Notes under the pieces: generated by a model | The model's input: the letters and a program-made list of their open reading frames with translations, nothing else | Told to the model about the DNA's origin: nothing | Databases searched by the model: none | DNA from: Nitratireductor sp. ZSWI3 | Lineage (GTDB): Bacteria; Pseudomonadota; Alphaproteobacteria; Rhizobiales; Rhizobiaceae | Length of the DNA stretch: 41,003 nucleotides | Assembly: GCF_024655565.1 (NCBI RefSeq) | Contig: NZ_JANKOF010000036.1 | Location: 1 to 41,003 of the forward strand | Direction of reading: 5' to 3' | Shown here: piece by piece, positions 31,065 to 41,003 of the stretch | How the letters are laid out: each line of letters starts with the position of its first letter | Position numbering within the stretch: the stretch's first letter is position 1 | Program-made: the position numbers and the translations under genes

Positions 31065-32564
31065 GCCGCTGGAAGCGTTCTGCCAGGCGCTCAGGACGTC
31101 GCTGAAGATCTTGTCGCCGGGAATGCCCTTTTCGATGGTGATCAGCGCCCGGCGGCCCGATTTGTAGACCACGGGGATGTCGATCCAGCTTTGCCGGCGC
31201 AGCAGCAGCGTGTTGGTCTCCGTGTCGGCCCTGCTGTCGCTCAGCGCGACGAGGAAGAAGCCGTCGGCGATCTTCGCCGGAATGCCGAGCAGCGGATTGC
31301 CGGTGTCCTGCTCCGAACGCTTCATCGACACGCGCAGCACGTTGTCGATGCCGCCGCCGTCGAAATCGTCGGGCGTCAGGAAGATGATCTCGACGATGTG
31401 GCTGGCCGGCAGCGACTGGTCCGCGTTGCGGCGGATCGTCATCTTCATCTGCAGGTTCTTTTCCGGAACCGTAGCCTCGGCCCGGATGGCGGGCTCCGGC
31501 GGCAGGTCGTTGCCGGGCGATTCCTGCACCACCGACCAGACGACGGAGCCCGGATCGGCCGAGCCCTGCGAGACGTTGGTGCGTTCCTCGTAATAGATTG
31601 CCTTCTGCCCCACCGGCAGCGCCTGCTCGGTCGAGCCGCCTGCCACCGGAGCCGCGCCGTTTCCGGCTGCCGGCGTATCGCTCGCCGGCGCCTGATTGGA
31701 CCCCGGGACGGTCGCCTGGGCCACCGATGTGCCCTCGCCGAGCCCGGGTTCGCCGTCCGCCGGTCCCTCGTCGACCTCCTGGCCGTCCGGCAGCAGGCGC
31801 TGGGTGAACTTGCGCTGCGGCTCCGGCTCGGTCGCCGTCTGCGCGGCACCGCTTTCGCCGGCATCCGGCGGCGTGCCGCCGGCCGGTGTCTCCGCCGGCT
31901 GGCCGTTGCCCGTTTCCGTGGCCGTCTGCGGAGGCTTCTCGAAATTGGCGACGCGGACGAGCTCGTCCCAGAAGAACCAGACGCCGGCCGCCGCCAGCGC
32001 GACGAGCGCGACGACGATGATGGGCGCGGTCCTGCGGGGCGCCTTCGTGCTGCGCCGGCGGATCGTCCGCGGCGGAGGGGCCGCGTCCGCACCCGGGTCC
32101 GCTTCGTCGTCGGCCGCCTCCGGAGCATCCTCATGGGGAAGATGCCCAAAGGACGTCTCGTTGGTCGCGAATGCCGGCTCGTCCTGCCGGTCGCCGTTCT
32201 CCTCGTCACCCGTCTCGGCGGGATCGGAGCCCGCGAAGGAAGCGGGCTGGACCGGCTCGGGCGAAGCCGCGGGCTGCGGTGGCGTCACGGGATCGACATC
32301 GAGCTCTGCGAAGATGTGCTCGAGTTCGTCTTCTTGGGCGACCTCCGCCTCGGGCTCGGCATAGTCGGCCTCGACGGCAGCGATGGCGTCTTCGAGCAGC
32401 TTACGCTGGCGCTCGGCTGCGGCGGCCGGCGGCGGCGGATTGATCGCGGCCAGCTTCGCCTCGATCGTCGCCCGGGCCTTCTGATAGATCTTCTCGCGCG
32501 CTTCGGGCGTGTTCTCCTTCAGCGCGTCGATCGTCTTCTTCAGAACCGCAGAAAAATCCGCCAT
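31062..32564 (-). CDS. Membrane-anchored protein with acidic cytoplasmic and large periplasmic part, unknown function
   Basis: 500 aa. Start at MADFSAVLKKTIDAL. Residues about 1-80 form charged helices, about 80-170 an acidic low-complexity region, then a basic patch (RRRSTKAPRR), a single membrane helix TAPIIVVALVALAAAGVWFFW (about 180-200), a Pro/Ala/Gly-rich linker, and a folded C-terminal domain from about 330 (KAIYYEERTN, RAEATVPEKNLQMKMTIRR, IPVVYKSGRRALITIEKG). It precedes... on the same strand downstream of purA by 74 bp. I recognise it only as a conserved rhizobial hypothetical. Its stop codon is provided by the adjacent repeat. Confidence 0.75.
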   Translation of the reverse strand: MADFSAVLKKTIDALKENTPEAREKIYQKARATIEAKLAAINPPPPAAAAERQRKLLEDAIAAVEADYAEPEAEVAQEDELEHIFAELDVDPVTPPQPAASPEPVQPASFAGSDPAETGDEENGDRQDEPAFATNETSFGHLPHEDAPEAADDEADPGADAAPPPRTIRRRSTKAPRRTAPIIVVALVALAAAGVWFFWDELVRVANFEKPPQTATETGNGQPAETPAGGTPPDAGESGAAQTATEPEPQRKFTQRLLPDGQEVDEGPADGEPGLGEGTSVAQATVPGSNQAPASDTPAAGNGAAPVAGGSTEQALPVGQKAIYYEERTNVSQGSADPGSVVWSVVQESPGNDLPPEPAIRAEATVPEKNLQMKMTIRRNADQSLPASHIVEIIFLTPDDFDGGGIDNVLRVSMKRSEQDTGNPLLGIPAKIADGFFLVALSDSRADTETNTLLLRRQSWIDIPVVYKSGRRALITIEKGIPGDKIFSDVLSAWQNASSG

Positions 32565-32638
32565 GCCTTGTCTAACCCGTTCCACTCAATTTTACGCGCA
32601 GCCGCCCGACGGATACGCAAAGCAGTCAGTCCGCGAAA

Positions 32639-33937
<1,299 letters not shown>

Positions 33938-34092
33938 GAAAACTTCCTTCCCGGCACAACGTCCGGCGGGTGCTCCGCCAGGATGACTGTGAAAACGAAA
34001 CGCCTCTATAGAGCCTGAAGCGCCGCGAGGGAACCATGCGCGGCACACGGTCGCGCGAAAACCGCCCGTCTTCCCGCCGCGCGGCCTTGACT

Positions 34093-34170
34093 GGCGGCCC
34101 GCGAAGGCGTAACGCCGTCCGTGGGCCACCTCTCCCCACCGAGAGGCGTGCTATCTGAGAGGATAGGAAC
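34093..34170 (+). ncRNA. serC leader RNA motif
   Basis: Three consecutive hairpins end at the serC start. The first has outer stem GGCCC/GGGCC and inner stem GGCG/CGCC. The second is CCTCTC/GAGAGG with loop CCCACC. The third is CTATC/GATAG with loop TGAGAG. The third overlaps the ribosome site AGGA at 34165-34168. This arrangement before serC-serA matches the conserved alphaproteobacterial serC motif. Its ligand or regulator is not known to me. Confidence 0.75.
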
Positions 34171-34173
34171 ATC

Positions 34174-35349
34174 ATGACCACACTGCCGAAGCCGGACAAG
34201 CGTCCGGCCAATCCCCAATTCTCATCCGGTCCCTGCACCAAGCGTCCCGGCTGGACGCTCGAAGCGCTTTCCGACGCCGCACTCGGCCGTTCGCATCGCG
34301 CCGCCATCGGCAAGGAAAAGCTTGCCCGGGCCATCGATCTCACCCGTGAAGTGCTCGAAGTGCCGGCCGATTACCGCATCGGCATCGTGCCGGCTTCCGA
34401 CACCGGCGCCGTCGAAATGGCGCTGTGGTCGCTGCTCGGCGAACGCGGCGTCGACATGGTTGCCTGGGAGTCCTTCGGCGCCGGCTGGGTGACCGACGTG
34501 CTCAAGCAGCTGAAGCTGGCCGACATGCGCCGCTTCGAGGCAGGCTACGGCGATCTTCCGGATCTCGCCCAGGTCGATTTCGACCGTGACGTGGTCTTCA
34601 CCTGGAACGGCACCACCTCCGGCGTGCGTGTCCCGAACGGCGATTTCATCCCTGCCGACCGCAAGGGCCTGACGATCTGCGACGCCACCTCGGCGGCATT
34701 CGCACAGAAGCTGGCCTTCGACAAGCTCGACGTCGTCACCTTCTCCTGGCAGAAGGTGCTGGGCGGCGAGGCCGCGCACGGCATGATCATCCTGTCGCCG
34801 CGCGCCGTTGCGCGCCTCGAGAGCTACACGCCGGCCTGGCCGCTGCCGAAGATCTTCCGCATGACCAAGGGCGGCAAGCTCATCGAGGGCATCTTCAAGG
34901 GCGAGACGATCAACACCCCCTCGATGCTGTGCGTCGAGGATTACATCGACGCGCTGGAATGGGCCCGGTCCGTGGGCGGGCTGCAAGGGCTGATCGGCCG
35001 CGCCGACGCCAATTTCGCCGTCATCGACCACTTCGTCGGCGAGAGCAAGTGGCTCGACCATCTGGCCAAGGTGCCCGAGACCCGCTCCAACACCTCCGTC
35101 TGCCTGTCGATCGTCGATCCCGACGTGACGGCGCTCGATGCCGCCGGCCAGGCCGCCTTCGCCAAGGGCATGGTCTCGCTGCTCGCCAAGGAGGGTGTGG
35201 CGCAAGACATCGGCCACTACCGCGATGCGCCTCCCGGATTGCGCATCTGGGCCGGCGCCACGGTCGAGGCCGCGGATCTCGAAGCGCTCATGCCTTGGCT
35301 CGACTGGGCCTTCGAGGCGCAGAAATCGGCGCTCAAGGCAGCCGCCTAG
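34174..35349 (+). CDS. serC: Phosphoserine aminotransferase
   Basis: 391 aa, the longer alphaproteobacterial form. Landmarks: [71 protein letters not shown] and the PLP lysine in [14 protein letters not shown]. It converts 3-phosphohydroxypyruvate plus glutamate to phosphoserine, the second step of serine synthesis. It shares a unit with serA 76 bp downstream; a hairpin lies between. Confidence 0.96.
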   Translation: MTTLPKPDKRPANPQFSSGPCTKRPGWTLEALSDAALGRSHRAAIGKEKLARAIDLTREVLEVPADYRIGIVPASDTGAVEMALWSLLGERGVDMVAWESFGAGWVTDVLKQLKLADMRRFEAGYGDLPDLAQVDFDRDVVFTWNGTTSGVRVPNGDFIPADRKGLTICDATSAAFAQKLAFDKLDVVTFSWQKVLGGEAAHGMIILSPRAVARLESYTPAWPLPKIFRMTKGGKLIEGIFKGETINTPSMLCVEDYIDALEWARSVGGLQGLIGRADANFAVIDHFVGESKWLDHLAKVPETRSNTSVCLSIVDPDVTALDAAGQAAFAKGMVSLLAKEGVAQDIGHYRDAPPGLRIWAGATVEAADLEALMPWLDWAFEAQKSALKAAA

Positions 35350-35367
35350 GCTTTTTTCACGCAACAT

Positions 35368-35395
35368 GCGGCTCCGTTCGCCGGAGCCGCCGTCT
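35368..35395 (+). terminator. Weak hairpin between serC and serA
   Basis: Nine-bp stem GCGGCTCCG / CGGAGCCGC (loop TTCGC) followed by CGTCTTTCC. The T-run is poor, so partial termination or an mRNA stability element is more likely than a full stop. Confidence 0.45.
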
Positions 35396-35425
35396 TTCCC
35401 ATTTCACCGATCAAAGGAGGCTCCC

Positions 35426-37024
35426 ATGGCGCCCCGCGTACTCGTATCCGACAAACTGTCGCCCACCGCCGTCGAAATCTTCAGGGACCGCGGCGTCGAG
35501 GTCGACTATCTGCCCGACCTCGGCAAGGACAAGGAAAAGCTGCTTTCCGTCATCGACCAGTATGACGGCCTCGCCATCCGCTCGGCGACCAAGGTCACCG
35601 AGAAGCTGATCGCCGCCGCCACCAACCTGAAGGTGATCGGCCGCGCCGGCATCGGTGTCGACAATGTCGACATCCCGGCCGCCTCGCGGCGCGGCATCAT
35701 CGTCATGAACACGCCGTTCGGCAATTCCATCACCACCGCCGAGCATGCCATCGCCATGCTGTTCGCGGTGGCGCGCCAGATCCCCGAGGCCAATGCGTCC
35801 ACGCATGCCGGCAAGTGGGAGAAGAACCGCTTCATGGGCGTCGAGATCACCGGCAAGACGCTCGGCGTGATCGGCTGCGGCAACATCGGCTCCGTCGTCG
35901 CCATGCGCGCCATCGGGCTGAAGATGCACGTCATCGCCTTCGACCCGTTCCTTTCGGTCGAGCGCGCCGGCGAGCTCGGCGTCGAGAAGGTGGAGCTCGA
36001 CGAGCTCTTCGCCCGTGCCGACTTCATCACCCTGCACACGCCGCTGACCGACAAGACGCGCGGCGTCATCAACAAGGACGCGATCGCCAGGATGAAGGAC
36101 GGCGTGCGCATCATCAACTGCGCGCGCGGCGGCCTGATCGTCGAGGCCGACCTTGTGGAAGCGCTGAAGGCCGGCAAGGTCGCCGGCGCCGGCATCGACG
36201 TGTTCGAGGTCGAGCCGGCGACGCAGAACGAGCTGTTCGATCTGCCCAACGTGGTCTGCACGCCGCATCTCGGCGCCTCCACCACCGAGGCTCAGGAGAA
36301 CGTCGCCCTGCAGGTCGCCGAGCAGATGGCTGATTATCTGGTCAAGGGCGCCGTCACCAACGCCATCAACATGCCTTCGATCACGGCCGAGGAAGCGCCG
36401 CGCCTGAAGCCGTTCATCAAGCTTGCCGAAGTGCTCGGCGCTTTCGTCGGCCAGGTGACGGACGAGCCCATCGAGGAAGTCGAGATCCTGTTCGACGGCG
36501 CCACCGCCGACATGAACCGGCGCGCGCTCATCAGCGCCGCCCTTGCCGGCCTGATCCGCCCGCAGGTCTCCGACGTCAACATGGTGTCGGCGCCGATCAT
36601 GGCCAAGGAACGCGGCATCATCCTGTCGGAGATCAAGCGCGACAAGACCGGCGTCTTCGACGGCTACATCAAGCTGACGGTGAAGACCTCGGCCAAGACG
36701 CGGACGATCGCCGGCACCTGCTTCTCCGACGGCAAGCCGCGCTTCATCCAGATCAAGGGCATCAATCTCGACGCCGAGGTGGGCGAGCACATGCTCTACA
36801 CCACCAATTACGACGTGCCCGGCATCATCGGCATTCTCGGCGGCATATGCGCCAAGCACGAGGTCAACATCGCCAACTTCCAGCTCGGCCGCAACCGGCC
36901 GGGCGGCGACGCGATCGCCCTGCTCTATCTCGATGCTCCGTTCCCGCCGCAGGTGCTCGAGGAGCTGCGCTCCAACCAGGCGATCTTGTCCGCCAAGCCG
37001 CTGCGTTTCGACGTCACGATCTGA
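35426..37024 (+). CDS. serA: D-3-phosphoglycerate dehydrogenase, long (ACT-domain) form
   Basis: 532 aa. Catalytic/NAD domain: GRAGIGVDNVDIPAAS (Arg region), NAD loop GVIGCGNIGSVVAMRA, catalytic Arg in NCARGGLI, Glu in VFEVEPA, His in CTPHLGASTTEAQ. An intervening substrate-binding (ASB) domain spans about 325-450, and an ACT domain the C-terminal 80 residues (YTTNYDVPGIIGILG). The ACT domain usually gives serine feedback control. AAAGGAGG precedes the ATG. It oxidises 3-phosphoglycerate, the first step of serine synthesis. Confidence 0.97.
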   Translation: MAPRVLVSDKLSPTAVEIFRDRGVEVDYLPDLGKDKEKLLSVIDQYDGLAIRSATKVTEKLIAAATNLKVIGRAGIGVDNVDIPAASRRGIIVMNTPFGNSITTAEHAIAMLFAVARQIPEANASTHAGKWEKNRFMGVEITGKTLGVIGCGNIGSVVAMRAIGLKMHVIAFDPFLSVERAGELGVEKVELDELFARADFITLHTPLTDKTRGVINKDAIARMKDGVRIINCARGGLIVEADLVEALKAGKVAGAGIDVFEVEPATQNELFDLPNVVCTPHLGASTTEAQENVALQVAEQMADYLVKGAVTNAINMPSITAEEAPRLKPFIKLAEVLGAFVGQVTDEPIEEVEILFDGATADMNRRALISAALAGLIRPQVSDVNMVSAPIMAKERGIILSEIKRDKTGVFDGYIKLTVKTSAKTRTIAGTCFSDGKPRFIQIKGINLDAEVGEHMLYTTNYDVPGIIGILGGICAKHEVNIANFQLGRNRPGGDAIALLYLDAPFPPQVLEELRSNQAILSAKPLRFDVTI

Positions 37025-37059
37025 CGGAAACCCCGTTCGGGAAAACGACGATGCCGGCG

Positions 37060-37980
37060 CTACGCGCCGGCACGCGTGTTGAGGGCCGCCATCTTGCGCC
37101 CGCTGTGCTCGGCGATCCAGATGCCGCCGAGGACCAGCGTCAGCGCCAGCGCATGGTAGAGGTAGAACGCCTCGCCCAGGATGACGATCGACAGCAGCGT
37201 GCCGAAGATCGGCACGAGGTTGATGAACAGGCCTGCGCGGTTTCCGCCGATCATCTCGTTGCTGCGGATGTAGAGCGCCTGCGCGAGGACCGAGGGGAAG
37301 AGAGCCGCATAGAAAAGCACCAGCCAGCCCTGGAGGTCCGGCAGGATCAGCCGGTCGGTCGCCGTCTCCCAGGCCAGCAGCGGCAGCGAGGCGAACAGCG
37401 CGGAAAGCGACAGGATGAACATCAGGCTGAGCCAGTGGATGTTCGGCTTGAGCCTCAATCCCACCGTATAGCCCGCATAGAGCAGCACGGCGACGAGCAT
37501 CAGCGCGTCGCCGAAATTGACGTCCAGGTCCCGGAGCCGGGTGATGTCGCCATGGCTCGCCACCAGCGCGACGCCGACCAGCGACAGCATGAAGCCGAGG
37601 ATCTGCAGCGGCGTCACATGCACGCGGAACAGGATGAAATTGGCCACGAAGATGACCATCGGGATGGCGCCCTGCTCGATCGCGATGTTGATGGCCGATG
37701 TGTACTGCGCCGAACTGTAGAACAGCGCGTTGAACCCCGTGAAACCGAGAGCCCCGAGCGCCGCCAGCAGCGGCAGGTTCGCCCGGATGGCCGGCCAGTC
37801 GCGCTTGAGATGCGGATGGGCGAAACCGTAGATCAGCACAACGCCGATGACCCAGCGCAGCGTCGTCAGCATCATCGGCGAGATATGCCCCACCGCAAGG
37901 CGGCCTGCGACCGCGTTGCCGCCCCAGAAGAGCATGGTCAGGCAAAGAAGTGTGTAGGCGTTGCGATACATCGATCCCAA
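37060..37980 (-). CDS. EamA/DMT-family transporter
   Basis: 306 aa with about ten hydrophobic helices in two EamA repeats (about 8-140 and 155-290). Typical motifs are LFWGGNAVAGRLAV near the N-terminus, GFTGFNALFYSSAQYTSA, and LYIRSNEMIGGNRAGLFINLVP, here split as YIRSNEMIGGNRAG, in the second repeat. Exports metabolites or amino acids in related proteins; the substrate is unknown. It is convergent with serA. Confidence 0.88.
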   Translation of the reverse strand: MGSMYRNAYTLLCLTMLFWGGNAVAGRLAVGHISPMMLTTLRWVIGVVLIYGFAHPHLKRDWPAIRANLPLLAALGALGFTGFNALFYSSAQYTSAINIAIEQGAIPMVIFVANFILFRVHVTPLQILGFMLSLVGVALVASHGDITRLRDLDVNFGDALMLVAVLLYAGYTVGLRLKPNIHWLSLMFILSLSALFASLPLLAWETATDRLILPDLQGWLVLFYAALFPSVLAQALYIRSNEMIGGNRAGLFINLVPIFGTLLSIVILGEAFYLYHALALTLVLGGIWIAEHSGRKMAALNTRAGA

Positions 37981-38184
37981 ATGAAACTATCCGGAGCCGG
38001 CCCGATAGAGCCTTTTGCACGAATCGTAAATGCCAGCCGCTTTAAATTGACGTCACGACTGTTGCTTTTTGTCGAAAGCTCCGGTTTCCATCACTTTGGA
38101 CGATCACGAATCACGGTCATCATCCGGTTTCGAACACTTTGTCTCTGCGGGCCAGAAAAACATGTTGCACTACGCGGAGGAATT

Positions 38185-38211
38185 ATGAATCTGGAAACTA
38201 AAAGGTTGTGA
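38185..38211 (+). CDS. Possible 8-residue leader peptide
   Basis: ATG AAT CTG to TGA encodes MNLETKRL, preceded by GGAGGAATT, a better ribosome site than that of the following glycosyltransferase. The last codons lie inside the first arm of a hairpin. It may be a translated upstream ORF; too short for any homology argument. Confidence 0.4.
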   Translation: MNLETKRL

Positions 38212-38232
38212 TAACACCGGAACTCAACCTTT
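38201..38232 (+). promoter_or_regulatory. Leader hairpin upstream of the sugar transferase gene
   Basis: AAAGGTTG (38201-38208) pairs with CAACCTTT (38225-38232) around a 16-nt loop. It begins inside the leader peptide ORF and ends 15 bp before the likely start of the transferase, so ribosome movement on the ORF would melt it. Confidence 0.45.
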
Positions 38233-38247
38233 AAGTGAAGACCCGGA

Positions 38248-39639
38248 TTGCTTGTGGTCAGGACCCGAACCGCATTGAAGCACACCCCCAGGAACGCAAG
38301 GAAAAAGCAGGAAGGCGGATCGGCCGCTCGAAAGAGCGCCGGCGAACGCGCCGACCGCACCGAATCCAGCCCCAACCTCGGCGATCTGCTTGGTCAGGGG
38401 GCTTCGGTGCGCCGCTATCGGTCGTTGCGTTATCTCAAGCCGATGCTTCCGGAAATCCTCGTCGCCGGCGTCCTGCAGTCGCTGGCCTATACCGCATTTA
38501 TTCTCGATGCCGGCCGGAACGATTGGGACAACCTCGCCATCGTCTGCACGGTCCTGTTCCTGCTGCCGGTGGTGATCGCGCTGGCGCTTCTGGGCCTGCG
38601 CAGGCAGCAATATCCCTTCACGGTCGCCGTCTTCGTCACCCTGGTGTTCTTCAACGCCGCCGTGGCGATGCTGTCGGCGGCGCGCATCCCCATCAGCTAC
38701 AAGGGGCTCCTGTGCGCCTACCCGATCATCACCATCGCGATGGTCTTCGCCAATCTGCGGCTGCGGCGCTCCCTTGAAGACCGCGTCGCGCTCCTGCAGT
38801 TTCCCGACGTGCAGCGGGCCAGCATGCTGCTCGGCGGAAACGTCGTCATCATCCGCGACAAGGACACCGACCTCAGCCTGTTCGATCGCATCCTGATCGA
38901 CAGCGAGACCCATCACCATCCCGAGTGGTCCGCCTTTCTGACCCGCGCCTATATGGTGGGTGCCGAGATCACGCCATGGATCAGCTTCCTCGAGATGCGG
39001 CGCGGGCGGGTGGATGTCGAGGCGTTCGACGTCTCGCATCTGGCCTACAGCCCGAGCCAGATCTACTACTCCAAGGCCAAGCGCGTCCTCGACATCTTCG
39101 CCGTGCTGGTCACCGCGCCTCTGACGGTGCCTCTGGCGATCCTGATCTGGTTCTACATCCGGGCACTCGACGGAGGCCCCGCCCTGTTCGTGCAGTCGCG
39201 CCGCGGCTATGCCGGCCGGTCTTTCAACATGTTGAAGTTCCGCACCATGCACCACGGCCGCCACACGGGCACGACGCGCGAGAACGACGATCGGATCATC
39301 AGGGGATGCGGCTTCCTGCGGCGCCTTCGCCTCGACGAACTGCCGCAGCTTCTCAACATCTGGCGTGGCGAGATGAGTCTTGTCGGCCCGCGGCCCGTGG
39401 CCGAATATGTGGCGCAGGCAAGCGAGGCGGCGGAGCCCAAATTCATCCACCGCTCGCTGGTCGTTCCAGGGATCACCGGCTGGGCGCAGGTCAATTCCGG
39501 CTATGCCGAGACCACCCGCGAGGAGATCGACAAGCTCTCCTACGACCTCTACTACATCAAGCATCTTTCGATCGACCTGGACATCCTGATCATCCTCTCG
39601 ACGATCAGCACCGTCCTGTTCGGCCGCGGCGCGCGCTGA
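38248..39639 (+). CDS. Polyprenyl-phosphate glycosyl-1-phosphate transferase (bacterial sugar transferase family)
   Basis: 463 aa from TTG; GTG at 38254 is equally possible, and an in-frame stop at 38236 limits the N-terminus. About 60 charged residues are followed by four hydrophobic helices (about 68-170), then a spacer and the C-terminal catalytic domain: KRVLDIFAVLVTAPL helix, GGPALFVQSRRGYAGRSF, MLKFRTMHH, LRRLRLDELPQLLNI, GEMSLVGPRPV and PGITGWAQVNSGYA. Such enzymes load the first sugar on undecaprenyl phosphate for exopolysaccharide. No other polysaccharide genes are adjacent in the window. Confidence 0.88.
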   Translation: MLVVRTRTALKHTPRNARKKQEGGSAARKSAGERADRTESSPNLGDLLGQGASVRRYRSLRYLKPMLPEILVAGVLQSLAYTAFILDAGRNDWDNLAIVCTVLFLLPVVIALALLGLRRQQYPFTVAVFVTLVFFNAAVAMLSAARIPISYKGLLCAYPIITIAMVFANLRLRRSLEDRVALLQFPDVQRASMLLGGNVVIIRDKDTDLSLFDRILIDSETHHHPEWSAFLTRAYMVGAEITPWISFLEMRRGRVDVEAFDVSHLAYSPSQIYYSKAKRVLDIFAVLVTAPLTVPLAILIWFYIRALDGGPALFVQSRRGYAGRSFNMLKFRTMHHGRHTGTTRENDDRIIRGCGFLRRLRLDELPQLLNIWRGEMSLVGPRPVAEYVAQASEAAEPKFIHRSLVVPGITGWAQVNSGYAETTREEIDKLSYDLYYIKHLSIDLDILIILSTISTVLFGRGAR

Positions 39640-39739
39640 ACGCGGCGGGCGGAAGTGCCCGCACGATCGCCATTCACCAATGGCGCGGGATCGCCTAAAC
39701 AGAAGCCGACGCGGCCGAGCAAGGGAGAGAAGCACAGTC

Positions 39740-40666
39740 ATGTCCGATCCGAAGATCATCTGCATGGGCGAACCGATGGTCGAGTTCAACCAGGTCGACG
39801 ACAGCGGTCGCTATCTCTTCGGCCATGGCGGCGATACGTCGAACACGGCGATCGCCGCCGCCCGCGCCGGCGCTTCCGTCGGCTATTTCACCGCGCTGGG
39901 GGCGGATGAGTTCGGCGACAGCTTCGTTCGGCTATGGACCGAGAACGGCGTCGACGCCTCGCAGGTGATCCGCAACGCCGACGCGCACACCGGCGTCTAC
40001 TTCGTCACGCATGGCGAAAACGGCCATGTCTTCTCCTATCTGCGCAAGGGTTCGGCGGCGAGCCGCGTGACGCCGAGAGACGTGCCGCGCGCCTATATCG
40101 AGCAGGCGGACATCCTGCATGTCTCCGGCATCTCGATGGCGATCGGCGTGGATGCCTGCGATGCCGTGCTGGAAGCGATCGACATCGCGCGGGCGGCCGG
40201 CACGAAGGTCTCCTTCGACACCAATCTGCGCTTGAAGCTGTGGCCGATAGAGCGCGCCCGTGCGCTGACCGAGGCGGCGATGCGCAAGGCCGACATTGCC
40301 CTGCCCGGGCTGGAGGACGCCGAACAGCTGGTCGGCATCAGCGATCCCGACGCCATCGCCGACCACTATCTCGGCCTCGGCGCCGGCGTCGTCGCGCTCA
40401 CCCTCGGCAAGGAAGGCTGCCTGGTGGCGACCGCGGACGAGCGCCGCCGGGTGCCGGGCATCACGGTCGACGCGGTGGACGCCACTGGAGCGGGCGATAC
40501 GTTCGACGGCAATTTCCTCGCCGAGTTCCATCGCCATGGCGACCCGTTCGAGGCGGCGCGCTATGCCAATGCCGCCGCCGCCCTGTCGACCTGCGGCTAT
40601 GGTGCGGTGGCACCGATGCCATGGCGCGAGAAGGTGCTCGAGGCGCTGCTGCGTTCAGGCGGGTAG
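39740..40666 (+). CDS. PfkB-family sugar kinase, probably 2-keto-3-deoxygluconate kinase
   Basis: 308 aa. PfkB motifs: GHGGDTSNTAIAAARAG near residue 30 and the C-terminal signature DATGAGDTFDGNFLAE (about 245-260) with the catalytic Asp in GAGD. SFDTNLRLKLWP is characteristic of KdgK-like members. It phosphorylates KDG to KDPG with ATP in the Entner-Doudoroff/uronate branch; kdgK is likely but the substrate is inferred. GGGAGAG lies upstream. Confidence 0.85.
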   Translation: MSDPKIICMGEPMVEFNQVDDSGRYLFGHGGDTSNTAIAAARAGASVGYFTALGADEFGDSFVRLWTENGVDASQVIRNADAHTGVYFVTHGENGHVFSYLRKGSAASRVTPRDVPRAYIEQADILHVSGISMAIGVDACDAVLEAIDIARAAGTKVSFDTNLRLKLWPIERARALTEAAMRKADIALPGLEDAEQLVGISDPDAIADHYLGLGAGVVALTLGKEGCLVATADERRRVPGITVDAVDATGAGDTFDGNFLAEFHRHGDPFEAARYANAAAALSTCGYGAVAPMPWREKVLEALLRSGG

Positions 40667-40671
40667 GCCGA

Positions 40672-41003
40672 TCACTCTAGGAACACGCGGACGCTCGCCG
40701 TGCGCCCGGCGGCGTCGATGACCGTGAGCGTCGAGGCGCCGCCGCCATCCGGCGTCCAGGAGGCTGTGCGGCGGCGAAAGGCCTCCGGCAGCGGCTCGCC
40801 ATTGGCGAGCCATCGGAACGGCGCCCGCCCTCCGTTGATCTTGAGGGCCAGCGGCATCCTGGCGTCGCCGCCGCGAAGGCCGAGATCGATGCGCGCCCCC
40901 GACGGCGGAAAGACGATCTCCGGCGCCGGCTCGGTCGGCGCGCCGGGCGCACGACCGCCCTCGGACGACGAGAAGCGGCGCAGCGGAAACGGCAGCTCCG
41001 CCG
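40672..41003 (-). CDS. pbpC: Penicillin-binding protein 1C, C-terminal end (partial)
   Basis: Open from the window edge to a TGA, about 110 residues seen. LPFPLRRFSSSEGG and EIVFPPSGARIDLGL lead into LKINGGRAPFRWLANGEPLP and a final TLTVIDAAGRTASVRVFLE. This is the C-terminal BiPBP_C domain of PBP1C, which follows the glycosyltransferase and transpeptidase domains (outside the window). The protein polymerises peptidoglycan in the periplasm. Six bases separate its stop from the convergent kinase. Confidence 0.82.
   Translation of the reverse strand, partial: AELPFPLRRFSSSEGGRAPGAPTEPAPEIVFPPSGARIDLGLRGGDARMPLALKINGGRAPFRWLANGEPLPEAFRRRTASWTPDGGGASTLTVIDAAGRTASVRVFLE

Noticed and set aside
35411-38020. 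869-codon open frame on the minus strand
   Set aside because: It is antisense to serA and part of the EamA gene, low in recognisable motifs, and a product of high-GC codon bias.

Overview
The window looks like a chromosomal segment of a high-GC alphaproteobacterium of the order Hyphomicrobiales (Rhizobiales), close to the Mesorhizobium/Nitratireductor/Aminobacter group. The evidence is the divergent phyR / nepR-ecfG stress locus, the pstSCAB-phoU-phoB order, neighbouring purA and serC-serA with a serC leader RNA, an RpoH sigma factor, and two families of rhizobial-type intergenic palindromic repeats. The genus is an inference.

Layout. 0-2.1 kb: an MhqO/MhqD-like pair (ring-cleaving dioxygenase plus a hydrolase fused to a GNAT domain) behind two near-identical large palindromes. 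2.1-10.6 kb: a general-stress island. PhyR, NepR and EcfG sit at its centre, and promoters of the form GGAAC-N16/17-CGTT precede phyR, nepR-ecfG, a double PRC-barrel protein, a DUF883 protein and a DUF1328 protein. Dps, an AI-2E-family transporter, a lipid kinase and a lone receiver protein are interspersed. 10.6-16.9 kb: the phosphate-uptake operon pstSCAB-phoU-phoB on the minus strand with three Pho-box half-sites upstream; no phoR is visible.

17.5-27.6 kb: a compact 10.1-kb integrated element bounded by a 15-bp direct repeat that is the 3' end of an intact tRNA-Glu gene. It has a tyrosine integrase, a repressor with its own operator/promoter, a replication-initiator-like gene containing iterons, and a full HK97-type head module (connector, HNH nuclease, large terminase, major capsid, protease, portal). 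It has no recognisable small terminase, tail, baseplate or lysis gene. I read it as a capsid-encoding phage satellite (cf-PICI-like), not a broken prophage. Its capsid operon lies next to one att site with no evident promoter, while the regulated promoter faces the other att site through int. Circularisation would join them into one transcription unit.

27.6-41 kb: ordinary chromosome. It holds tRNA-Glu, a VOC protein, a DUF6476-like membrane protein, an RluA-family pseudouridine synthase, rpoH, an unknown membrane-anchored protein, purA, serC-serA, an EamA transporter, a sugar-phosphate transferase preceded by a tiny leader peptide and hairpin, a 2-keto-3-deoxygluconate-type kinase, and the C-terminal end of penicillin-binding protein 1C running off the window.
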